NCBI GenBank assembly: GCA_002710685.1
Contig: PALD01000041.1
Coordinates: forward strand, 1 to 64,000
DNA length: 64,000 bases
Reading direction: 5' to 3'
Source of the DNA: Cytophagaceae bacterium
Lineage (GTDB): Bacteria; Bacteroidota; Bacteroidia; Flavobacteriales; Flavobacteriaceae
Part shown: positions 56,987-64,000 of the stretch, piece after piece
Layout: every line of letters starts with the position of its first letter
Position numbering within the stretch: the stretch's first letter is position 1
The notes under the pieces: model-generated
Databases searched by the model: none
Told to the model about the DNA's origin: nothing
What the model saw: the letters and a program-made list of their open reading frames with translations, nothing else
Position numbers and translations under genes: made by a program

Positions 56987-57586
56987 GTGAATTTTTTGGC
57001 ACACATCTATCTCTCCGGTGATGACGACCTCATAAAACTGGGAAACTTCATGGCTGATGGCATCAAGGGCAATCGTTATTTAGACTTTTCCCCCGGCATA
57101 CGGCGTGGCATAATCCTGCACCGTGAAATTGATACCTACACTGACGCCCACCCCATCGTGAGGCAAAGTACGCGGCGGCTTCATGAAAATTACAGCCACT
57201 ACAGCGGGGTAATTGTAGACATCTACTACGACCATTTTTTAGCTAAAAACTGGTCACATTATTACCAGCAGCCCCTGGAAGCATATGTTGAAGATTTTTA
57301 TAAACTGCTCTATGCAAATTTTGATAGGCTTACGCCAAAAATAAAAAACATGGTTCCCCACATGGTGCGCGAAAATTGGCTATTGAGCTATGCCGGGCTA
57401 GACGGTATCGCCACCGTACTGTACAACATGAACCGCAGGACAAAAAACCGAAGCGGTATGGACAAGGCCATCAACGACCTCCAGGAACATTACACGGCTT
57501 TTGAAGAAGAATTTACCATGTTCTTTGAAGAGCTCATGCGCCACTGCGCCACAAAACTTGAAGAAATAAAACTAGACATCCCATAA
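56987..57586 (+). CDS. AcpH-like (DUF479) ACP phosphodiesterase family protein
   Basis: A 199-residue cytoplasmic protein. It starts with GTG: the N-terminal MNFLAHIYLSGDDDLIKLGNFM is the conserved opening, so no better start exists. HxxIDxxTDxHP (HREIDTYTDAHP) and VIVDIYYDHFLAKNW are metal-binding hallmarks of the ACP phosphodiesterase family, distantly related to HD hydrolases. In E. coli AcpH removes the phosphopantetheine arm from acyl carrier protein. Leads into the ggt gene (10-nt gap). Confidence 0.87.
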   Translation: MNFLAHIYLSGDDDLIKLGNFMADGIKGNRYLDFSPGIRRGIILHREIDTYTDAHPIVRQSTRRLHENYSHYSGVIVDIYYDHFLAKNWSHYYQQPLEAYVEDFYKLLYANFDRLTPKIKNMVPHMVRENWLLSYAGLDGIATVLYNMNRRTKNRSGMDKAINDLQEHYTAFEEEFTMFFEELMRHCATKLEEIKLDIP

Positions 57587-57596
57587 AAAACTTGGT

Positions 57597-59321
57597 ATGA
57601 AAAGACCATTACTCCTCTCCCTGTTTATCCTGACAGCTTTTGTAACCTCATGTAAAAATGAAAAGCCCCGTGAGAAGCACTATGGCCTCATCGCAGATAA
57701 GGGCATGGTGGTCTCCGCACGCGAGGAAGCCTCAAGGATAGGCGTGGAAATCATGAAAAAAGGCGGCAATGCCTTTGATGCGCTTATCGCTACAGACATG
57801 GCACTTAACGTGACCTATCCATTTGCGGGCAGTATAGGTGGTGGAGGATTTATGGTCTACCGTAAGGCAGATGGCGAAATTGGCGCGCTTGATTACAGGG
57901 AGAAGGCGCCCCTTGCGGCCAGCCGCGACATGTATCTTGATGAAAATGGCGCCCCCATTGACTCATTGAGCCGCCAGGGTGGTCTCGCCGTGGGAGTTCC
58001 CGGGAGTATTGCGGGCATGTATGCCATACATGACAAACTGGGCTCGCTCCCCATGGAAGAAATCCTGCAACCCGTTATAGAGCTTGCCCAGAAAGGTTTT
58101 GTAATTACAGATAATCAGTTGGGACGATTTCAGCGGCTTGCAGAGACCTTTGAAAAAGTTAATGGCAAGCGCATACTTTTTTCTGAGGGCTTTTTAAAAA
58201 ATGATAGCCTTACGGCGAAAAAATCTGGGGATACCCTTAAAAATCCGAAACTGGCCGAGACCTTCAGGAGGCTTGCTGCTAATGGTAAGGCAGAATTTTA
58301 TGAAGGTGAAACAGGACAAAAACTGGTGGCATTCATGCAATCCAAAGGTGGTATTCTTACCCTAGAAGATTTAAAGGCCTATGAGGCCGTTTGGCGAAAG
58401 CCCATTGTCTCTAATTACAAAGGATTGAAGGTTATAGGTATGCCACCTCCCAGTAGCGGTGGGGTATGCCTTGCTCAAATCTTAAAAATGATTGAACCTT
58501 ATGACCTTGCAGCATATGGTCATAATACTGAGAAGTCCATACAGGTCATCACGGAGGCCGAGCGCCGCGCCTATGCTGACCGCAGTTTTTATCTAGGCGA
58601 CCCAGATTTTAACGACATCCCCATTGATAAGTTAACGAGTGCAAGTTATGCCAGTGAACGTATGGAGAATTTCTCTTTTGAGCACGCCACACCGTCAGTA
58701 GAGATTGAGCACGGGGCAATCCCAGGATATGAGAGCATGGAGACCACCCACTACTCCATCATTGACCAGTATGGCAATGCCATTGCGGTCACCACAACAC
58801 TCAATGGAGCTTATGGTTCAAAATTGTATGCTGATGAACTGGGCTTCTTCCTCAACAATGAGATGGACGATTTTAGCGTAAAACCTGGCAGTCCCAATAT
58901 GTTTGGGCTCATAGGTGCAGAGGCAAATGCCGTTGAACCTGGCAAGCGCATGCTTAGTAGTATGACGCCCACCATCGTTGAGAAAGATGGCAAATTATGG
59001 ATGAGCGTGGGTACTCCCGGCGGTTCTACCATAATCACATCGGTATTGCAAACGTTGCTTAACGTGTCTGCTTATGATATGACCATGCAAGAGGCGGTAG
59101 ATGCTCCCCGTTTTCATCATCAGTGGTTACCAGATAATGTTATTTTTGAACCCCAATCTTTTGATGCTAAATTACTCGAGAGCCTTACGGCGAAAGGCTA
59201 CAGCACGGTACAGGAAAAGAGTGTGATCTTGGGCAAGGTTGATGGCATACTCGTCATGCCCAGCGGAAAGCTTGAGGGCGGCGCTGACCATAGGGGTGAT
59301 GACACAGCGGTTGGGTTTTAG
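57597..59321 (+). CDS. ggt: Gamma-glutamyltransferase
   Basis: A 574-residue exported proenzyme with lipobox VTSC (Cys19), so probably a lipoprotein. It is cut autocatalytically before Thr383 (ETTHYSIID) to give the two subunits; the new N-terminal Thr is the nucleophile. PFAGSIGGGGFMVYR (about 75-89), MPPPSSGGVCLAQIL (about 282-296) and GTPGGSTIITSVLQ are substrate-site segments. It hydrolyses glutathione and other gamma-glutamyl compounds in the periplasm. Two copies of GCCTTACGGCGAAA (58207 and 59182) both encode SLTAK within this gene. Confidence 0.95.
   Translation: MKRPLLLSLFILTAFVTSCKNEKPREKHYGLIADKGMVVSAREEASRIGVEIMKKGGNAFDALIATDMALNVTYPFAGSIGGGGFMVYRKADGEIGALDYREKAPLAASRDMYLDENGAPIDSLSRQGGLAVGVPGSIAGMYAIHDKLGSLPMEEILQPVIELAQKGFVITDNQLGRFQRLAETFEKVNGKRILFSEGFLKNDSLTAKKSGDTLKNPKLAETFRRLAANGKAEFYEGETGQKLVAFMQSKGGILTLEDLKAYEAVWRKPIVSNYKGLKVIGMPPPSSGGVCLAQILKMIEPYDLAAYGHNTEKSIQVITEAERRAYADRSFYLGDPDFNDIPIDKLTSASYASERMENFSFEHATPSVEIEHGAIPGYESMETTHYSIIDQYGNAIAVTTTLNGAYGSKLYADELGFFLNNEMDDFSVKPGSPNMFGLIGAEANAVEPGKRMLSSMTPTIVEKDGKLWMSVGTPGGSTIITSVLQTLLNVSAYDMTMQEAVDAPRFHHQWLPDNVIFEPQSFDAKLLESLTAKGYSTVQEKSVILGKVDGILVMPSGKLEGGADHRGDDTAVGF
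58207..58220. repeat. GCCTTACGGCGAAA repeat, ggt copy 1
   Basis: Exact 14-mer also found at 32079-32092, 59182-59195 and, inverted, 63783-63796; here in frame encoding SLTAK. Confidence 0.7.
59182..59199. repeat. GCCTTACGGCGAAA repeat, ggt copy 2
   Basis: Contains the 14-mer and extends to an AGCCTT/AAGGCT stem; again encodes SLTAK. Confidence 0.7.
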
Positions 59322-59325
59322 TGAT

Positions 59326-59338
59326 TTTCGCGAAAGCG
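59326..59338. repeat. TTTCGCGAAAGCG repeat in convergent gap
   Basis: Exact 13-mer, 4 nt after the ggt stop, in the 46-nt gap to the opposing HD-domain gene. It may form a short hairpin but has no T tract. Confidence 0.75.
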
Positions 59339-59367
59339 TAAACCCCAAAAACAAAGAAATCAAATAT

Positions 59368-61413
59368 CTACTCTGGATACTCCACCCGCAGGTGGTAAAT
59401 ATTGTTAAGCTTTGACTTGAGGACTTTTTTAATGGTCTGTATTTCCTTGAAAGTAATGTTTGCGTTTAAGAATTGACCATCTTCCATCTGCTTATTGATG
59501 ATTTTCTCCACAAAGCTGTCTATCAAGACCGAGGTGGGATTCTTAAGGCTTTTACTGGCTGCCTCCACGCTGTCTGACATCATGAGGATTGCGGTCTCCT
59601 TGCTAAAGGGCAACGGCCCGGGATATTTAAAATCATTGATATTGACCTCTTCATCCTGCTCCTGGGCTTTCTTAAAAAAGTAATATACCGTGCTGGTGCC
59701 ATGGTGGGTGCGTATAAAATCTATGACCCTATCTGGAAGGTTGTTTTTGCGCGCAATCTCAATACCGTTGATAACGTGGTCGATAATGATGCGGGCACTC
59801 TCTGTGGGAGAAAGGTCTTCATGGGTGTTTATACCGGTCATTTGATTTTCGGTAAAATCTGTGGGGTTGAGCATCTTGCCTATGTCATGGTACAATGCGC
59901 CCACGCGCACAAGCATGGAGTTTGCCCCTATTTCATTTGCAGCAGCTTCGGCCAGGTTGGCCACGTTCAAACTGTGGTGAAATGTCCCCGGTGCCTTATT
60001 TGCCAGGTCCTTGAGCAGTTTACTATTGGTATCACTTAGCTCCAGTAATGACAGGTCGCTAACCAGACCAAAAATCTTCTCATACGCATAGATCAAGGGT
60101 TGTACAAAAAGGGTGGCGAGACCTCCCAAGAAAAAAATGCCAAAAGTCTGCCACTCCAGGTTCTTGATGGTTCCCTCGTGGATAATGTGAAATGCAAAAT
60201 AACCCAGGATATAGATAAAGGTAATCTGTCCCACCGATATGAACAGGTTTGCACGTTTGTACAGTTCGCTACCCGTCAAGATGGTCACGATACCCGCGAT
60301 TACCTGCAAGAACATATATTCAGAGGTGTTGGGCACGATAAAGCCCAGCAGCAATATGGTTATCACATGCGTAAAGAGGCCCAACCGTGCATCAAAGAAA
60401 GCCTTGATGACCAGTGGAAGGATGCATAAGGGCACCACATACACATAATTTGAATCATATTTTACCACAATCGTGGTCAACAATACCATCAGGATGATAT
60501 TGAAAAAGATAAACGTGATTTTAGTATTGTTCTCAAAAACCTGGTCACGGTATGTTTTAATAAAAAACAGCAACATTGACAGCGCCACCGAGACCAGCAG
60601 GACATATCCAAAAACGACCCAGTTGTACTGGCTATCCGTCCAGGATTGAGATTCATATTCCGCTTTAAGCGAATTCAATATTTGGTAGGTTCTTTCCTCC
60701 ACGATTTCACCCTTGGCCACAATGCGGCTTCCACGGGAGATGATCCCGCGGGTGGGAGAAATTTTGGCAAGTTCAGTCTCCAGCTCCTTATCCGTGAGTT
60801 TTTCATCAAAGACCACATTGGGCTGTATAATCTCAAAGAAGAGTTCCTTAAAGGTGTTTGAGGCTTCGGTAAAATCACTATTGCTCAACTTGCGGTTGAT
60901 GACAATCACGACTTCTACAGAAGTCTTGAGGTTTTCAAGCACGGTCTCCTCCACCTCATTGCCCCGCCTGAGATAAATGGGCGTATCAGGCTCAAAACTG
61001 CTGGTCTCGCTTATCACCCCGTATTTATAGATGGATTCAAGTAGTGACTTCCCAAATTCCTGCAGCTGCTTTTTCTTGTTTTGATGAATACTATCAGTAA
61101 ACACAAGCGGGAATTGATTGTTATAATCAGCCAGCACCTGCTCAGCTACTTCCCTGTCATAAGTAAAGTAAGGAATGATATTATTGCGCACGGCAGCACG
61201 CTCCTCATCCAGTTGTTCCTCGCTCTTTAATATGGAAAAATCGACCGGCGCATAGAGGTTATCATACTGCCAGGGTTTATTTTGCTGAAAATCAAACTGA
61301 AACTTACAACTTTTGGGAAATAAGTATACAATCAATATGGTACCTGCGATACAAAGCAATACTTTATAAAGCAACCCTTGATTTTTATAGAATGTATTAA
61401 GAAGGTCTTTCAT
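59368..61413 (-). CDS. PgpH-like 7TM receptor with HD phosphohydrolase domain
   Basis: A 681-residue inner-membrane protein. An N-terminal helix (about 15-31), an extracytoplasmic 7TMR-HDED domain (about 40-260), seven helices (about 264-450) and a cytoplasmic HD domain (about 470-660) with His480, His509-Asp510 (ALYHDIGKM) and His570-His571. The architecture matches PgpH proteins of Firmicutes, which degrade cyclic di-AMP (established there); the same role in this bacterium is likely. It converges on ggt and diverges from the thiolase gene. Confidence 0.92.
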   Translation of the reverse strand: MKDLLNTFYKNQGLLYKVLLCIAGTILIVYLFPKSCKFQFDFQQNKPWQYDNLYAPVDFSILKSEEQLDEERAAVRNNIIPYFTYDREVAEQVLADYNNQFPLVFTDSIHQNKKKQLQEFGKSLLESIYKYGVISETSSFEPDTPIYLRRGNEVEETVLENLKTSVEVVIVINRKLSNSDFTEASNTFKELFFEIIQPNVVFDEKLTDKELETELAKISPTRGIISRGSRIVAKGEIVEERTYQILNSLKAEYESQSWTDSQYNWVVFGYVLLVSVALSMLLFFIKTYRDQVFENNTKITFIFFNIILMVLLTTIVVKYDSNYVYVVPLCILPLVIKAFFDARLGLFTHVITILLLGFIVPNTSEYMFLQVIAGIVTILTGSELYKRANLFISVGQITFIYILGYFAFHIIHEGTIKNLEWQTFGIFFLGGLATLFVQPLIYAYEKIFGLVSDLSLLELSDTNSKLLKDLANKAPGTFHHSLNVANLAEAAANEIGANSMLVRVGALYHDIGKMLNPTDFTENQMTGINTHEDLSPTESARIIIDHVINGIEIARKNNLPDRVIDFIRTHHGTSTVYYFFKKAQEQDEEVNINDFKYPGPLPFSKETAILMMSDSVEAASKSLKNPTSVLIDSFVEKIINKQMEDGQFLNANITFKEIQTIKKVLKSKLNNIYHLRVEYPE

Positions 61414-61534
61414 TGTGGGACTTACCGCGTAAAAGTACTAAAAATTTACCGCCGAAAAGACATACCTGCCCCCATGATTGATGAGCCTTTTCGGTTTAAT
61501 TTGATTAAATTCGCACACATCATTTTTAAGAGAT

Positions 61535-62710
61535 ATGAACAACGAAGTCGTAATAGTTTCAGCAGCAAGGACACCCATAGGTAGTTTTATGGGGAGTTTA
61601 TCTACCATCCCGGCAGCACAGCTGGGCACGGTGGCAATAAAGGGTGCGCTTGAAAAAATCAACCTTGACCCCGCACTTGTTGAAGAAGTCTATATGGGCA
61701 ACGTAGTGCAGGCAGGTGTGGGCCAGGCACCGGCGAGACAAGCAGCATTGGGTGCCGGCATACCAGATACGGTACCGTGCACCACCATAAACAAGGTTTG
61801 CTCCTCTGGGCTTAAAAGTGTTATGATGGCTGCCCAGGCAATAGCACTGGGCGATGCTGAGGTGATCGTGGCCGGTGGAATGGAAAACATGAGTTTGATT
61901 CCACATTATGTACATATGCGTACCGGAACAAAATTTGGCCCTGCATCTCTAGTGGACGGCATGCAGCGCGACGGGCTTGTTGATGCTTATGACGGCAACG
62001 CCATGGGCGTTTGTGCTGACGCCTGCGCTGAAAAATACGAATTCTCAAGGGAGGAGCAGGATGCATACGCCATACAAAGCTATGAGCGCTCAGCTGCCGC
62101 ATGGAAAGCTGGTAAATACAATGATGAGGTTGTTGCCGTTGAAGTACCACAGCGTCGTGGAGAGCCTATTGTGGTACAAGAGGATGAAGAATATAAAAAT
62201 GTAAGAATCGAGAAGGTGGCAAGTCTTCGCCCTGCGTTTTCAAAAACCGGGACAGTCACTGCCGCAAATGCTTCTACCATTAATGACGGTGCAGGTGCCG
62301 TGGTGGTCATGAGCAGGAAAAAAGCTGATGAACTGGGCCTTGAACCCTTGTGTAGCATCTTGAGCTATGCAGATGCCGCGCAAGAGCCCAAATGGTTTAC
62401 AACAGCCCCGGCAAAGGCTTTGCCAAAAGCTTTGGCTAAAGCCAAACTAAGCCTTGATGACATTGAATATTTTGAATTTAACGAGGCGTTCTCCGTAGTG
62501 GGACTTGCTAACATGAAAATACTGGGCCTTACCGATGCCAATGTCAATGTAAACGGTGGCGCGGTCTCCCTGGGGCATCCCCTGGGTTGCAGCGGTGTGC
62601 GTATCTTGATAACGCTCATCAACGTCCTAAAACAAAACAATGCAAAACTGGGAGCAGCGGCCATATGCAATGGCGGCGGTGGAGCTTCATCAATGGTAAT
62701 CTCGCGTTAA
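61535..62710 (+). CDS. Acetyl-CoA C-acyltransferase (thiolase)
   Basis: A 391-residue cytoplasmic thiolase. Catalytic Cys89 lies in INKVCSSGLKS; His in NGGAVSLGHPLGCSG and Cys in AAAICNGGGGASS complete the active site. It exchanges acetyl groups between CoA thioesters in acetoacetyl-CoA formation or fatty acid breakdown. It begins AARTPIGSFMGSL like biosynthetic acetyl-CoA acetyltransferases; either type is possible. A TTTGGCT-AA-AGCCAAA inverted repeat is embedded at 62430-62445. The peptidase gene starts 3 nt after. Confidence 0.93.
   Translation: MNNEVVIVSAARTPIGSFMGSLSTIPAAQLGTVAIKGALEKINLDPALVEEVYMGNVVQAGVGQAPARQAALGAGIPDTVPCTTINKVCSSGLKSVMMAAQAIALGDAEVIVAGGMENMSLIPHYVHMRTGTKFGPASLVDGMQRDGLVDAYDGNAMGVCADACAEKYEFSREEQDAYAIQSYERSAAAWKAGKYNDEVVAVEVPQRRGEPIVVQEDEEYKNVRIEKVASLRPAFSKTGTVTAANASTINDGAGAVVVMSRKKADELGLEPLCSILSYADAAQEPKWFTTAPAKALPKALAKAKLSLDDIEYFEFNEAFSVVGLANMKILGLTDANVNVNGGAVSLGHPLGCSGVRILITLINVLKQNNAKLGAAAICNGGGGASSMVISR
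62430..62445. repeat. TTTGGCT-AA-AGCCAAA inverted repeat in thiolase gene
   Basis: Arms of 7 nt with a 2-nt centre; encodes ALAKAK. Confidence 0.65.
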
Positions 62711-62713
62711 TCC

Positions 62714-63463
62714 ATGAAATACGGCATTTGTCAATTGAGCATCGTCCCCATGCGGTTTGAACCCACAGATAAGGGCGAAATGGTCAACCAAGTCCTTTAT
62801 GGGGAGTTCTTCAAAGTGCTTGAACAGCGCAAATCCTGGAGCCGCATACGCCTGGCCCACGACAAATATGAGGGCTGGATAGATAATAAACAATACCGCG
62901 AGATTAGCGAAGAAGAATACAATTACGCTAAAGCGAAAAATCCTCAGCTTGCCGCAGACCTCCTGCAAATGGTAACCTGCAGGGATGGCAACATCATGAG
63001 CGTCACAATGGGCTCTACCATTACGGCCATTGACTTGCTTGAAGATGATTTTGAGGGAACACTTTTAGGTGAACCCAAAGAAAAGCCCGAATTCATTAAC
63101 ACCGCATTACTGTATTTAAAAAGTCCGTACCTATGGGGTGGTCGCACACCTTTTGGTATAGATTGCAGCGGCTTTACACAAATGGTGTACCGCCTTAATG
63201 GGCACCGTTTGCTTAGGGATGCATCTCAACAGGCTACCCAGGGGGAAGCATTAAGTTTTATTGAAGAAAGTGAACCGGGAGATTTAGCCTTTTTTGACAA
63301 TGCTGATGGCGATATCGTGCATGTGGGCATCATCATGCAGGATAATTATATAATTCATGCGCATGGCGAAATACGCATCGACCGCATTGACCACTCCGGT
63401 ATCTATAATGCTGAACGCCGGATGCATACACATAAACTTAGGGTCATCAAGAAAATCCTGTAA
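62714..63463 (+). CDS. NlpC/P60 (C40) peptidase with SH3-like N terminus
   Basis: A 249-residue enzyme without a signal peptide. Residues about 1-62 form an SH3-like domain (VLYGEFFKVLEQRKSWSRIRL, YEGWIDNKQY). The C-terminal domain has Cys151 in FGIDCSGFTQMVY, His203 in GDIVHVGII and His215 in YIIHAHGEI, the C40 triad. It likely cuts recycled peptidoglycan peptides (gamma-D-Glu-meso-Dap bonds) in the cytoplasm, as related Bacteroidota/Bacillus YkfC-type enzymes do. Linked to the thiolase gene by a 3-nt gap. Confidence 0.9.
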   Translation: MKYGICQLSIVPMRFEPTDKGEMVNQVLYGEFFKVLEQRKSWSRIRLAHDKYEGWIDNKQYREISEEEYNYAKAKNPQLAADLLQMVTCRDGNIMSVTMGSTITAIDLLEDDFEGTLLGEPKEKPEFINTALLYLKSPYLWGGRTPFGIDCSGFTQMVYRLNGHRLLRDASQQATQGEALSFIEESEPGDLAFFDNADGDIVHVGIIMQDNYIIHAHGEIRIDRIDHSGIYNAERRMHTHKLRVIKKIL

Positions 63464-63561
63464 GTACAGTTTTTCCTACAATTTCTTAATGCACCCCTAT
63501 TTATCCAGCGGGTTGCCCATTCAAGAATCTTAACTATTCCTTAGGTAGGTCAATAAAATGT

Positions 63562-64000
63562 TTATTGCTTCTTTCCCTTTTTGCTCCCCTCGTAGATGTC
63601 ATACTTTACTAACCTTGATTCAAGCTTAGCATTGTATAATTTTATTTTTCGTGAAGTTCTAAGACCCACATGTTTCAAAGCCTCAAGATTTGAGGTAATG
63701 AACCATGCCTCGGTATCTGGGTAGTTCTGTTTTAGGGTATCGCCTATCTTGCTGTAAAAATCTTCCATATCCACGGCAAGCCTTTCGCCGTAAGGCGGGT
63801 TAAAGACCATCTGCAAATGCCGTTCTGTTTCTTTTTCTGTCCTGAAAAAATCCTGCTGCTCAACCGTTATAAAATCTTCCAGCTGCGCATTTTTAATATT
63901 TTCCTGTGCTTTATACACCGCTGACGATGCCCGGTCAAAGCCTTTTATGGTAAAATGGAATTCCTTTACTTTTTTAAGGGCGGCATTCTCAATAACTTCG
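63562..64000 (-). CDS. RNA methyltransferase, C-terminal part (RlmL/THUMP-type), cut by window end
   Basis: The gene enters from beyond 64000; only the last 145 or so residues are here. The segment FHFTIKGFDRASSAVYKAQENIKNAQ leads to VFNPPYGERL, motif IV (NPPY) of N6-adenine/N2-guanine methyltransferases, and the C-terminal AWFITSNLEALKHVGLRTSRKIKLYNAKLESR is typical of the THUMP-domain RlmL-like group acting on 23S rRNA. The tail is Lys-rich. The TTTCGCCGTAAGGC repeat at 63783-63796 falls on the codons for PPYGER. Confidence 0.85.
   Translation of the reverse strand, partial: EVIENAALKKVKEFHFTIKGFDRASSAVYKAQENIKNAQLEDFITVEQQDFFRTEKETERHLQMVFNPPYGERLAVDMEDFYSKIGDTLKQNYPDTEAWFITSNLEALKHVGLRTSRKIKLYNAKLESRLVKYDIYEGSKKGKKQ

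Noticed and set aside
61440-61534. Promoter for thiolase (TTTAATTTG)
   Set aside because: Spacing does not fit TAnnTTTG; no convincing -33 box.
63464-63561. Possible small gene or terminator between the peptidase and methyltransferase genes
   Set aside because: No start with a ribosome binding site, no stable hairpin with T tract; nothing supportable.

Overview
The window looks like chromosome from a bacterium of the Bacteroidota, most likely a marine member of Flavobacteriaceae. The support is gene content: a SusC/SusD pair with a hybrid two-component regulator, gldF/gldG gliding genes, DUF4834, SIMPL and DUF4870 genes, YfhO-type membrane protein, signal peptides ending in Ala-Gln or Gly-Gln, weak Shine-Dalgarno sequences and TAnnTTTG-type -7 promoter elements. 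I cannot name genus or species. I see no phage, insertion sequence, CRISPR array or integron.

Layout. 1-342 is non-coding with two copies of a stem-loop repeat. 343-5106 (+) is a tight operon: glycerate kinase, a GH172 (DUF2961) glycoside hydrolase, a sulfatase and an alpha/beta hydrolase. 5142-7093 (-) holds an AraC regulator and an aldo/keto reductase. 7283-17825 (-) is a compact fructan utilisation locus: fructose-sensing-type hybrid histidine kinase, SusC, SusD, fructokinase and GH32 fructanase. A tRNA-Arg(TCT) follows, then an unusual XRE-DUF4870-serine hydrolase fusion, L-serine dehydratase, and two convergent secreted phosphorus-scavenging enzymes (a metallophosphoesterase and a PI-PLC-like/alkaline phosphatase fusion). 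25266-28569 (-) is phoH-purC-agcS. 28682-31967 (+) is a SAM hydrolase family gene plus gldFG. dnaN follows at 32113. 33967-43138 is a nitrogen assimilation block: gltBD on the minus strand, divergent from porin-glnK-amtB. 43199-50694 has a small DUF4870 protein, an Arg/Ser-rich secreted protein, and a polysaccharide/envelope cluster (flippase, glycosyltransferase, YfhO, DUF4834). 50986-64000 is mostly housekeeping and envelope genes: outer-membrane MetA-type protein, GNAT, SIMPL, rhomboid, LpxL-type acyltransferase, phosphoglucosamine mutase, AcpH-like, gamma-glutamyltransferase, HD-domain 7TM protein, thiolase, NlpC/P60 peptidase and the 3' part of an rRNA methyltransferase gene.

How the genes work together. 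The fructan locus can be read as one pathway: the outer-membrane SusCD pair takes up oligofructose, GH32 releases fructose, the periplasmic binding domain of the hybrid kinase senses it, and fructokinase traps it. No inner-membrane fructose permease is visible. The GH172 operon may add alpha-fructoside or arabinoside cleavage. The nitrogen block couples ammonium import (AmtB/PII) to glutamate synthesis (GltBD).

The most unusual signal is not a gene. Several sets of short near-palindromes recur far above chance in both genes and gaps. One 17-mer with a TTTGGC...GCCAAA architecture occurs seven times exactly, and TTTCGCGAAAGCG, TTTTGGCGCAAGCC, CCTTTCGGCGAAA and GCCTTACGGCGAAA occur four times each. 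Several copies sit in frame at the end of signal peptides, including a perfect 29-nt inverted repeat in the sulfatase. Others form the whole gap between convergent genes, where they probably act as terminators. All functions here are read from sequence by eye; no database search was run.
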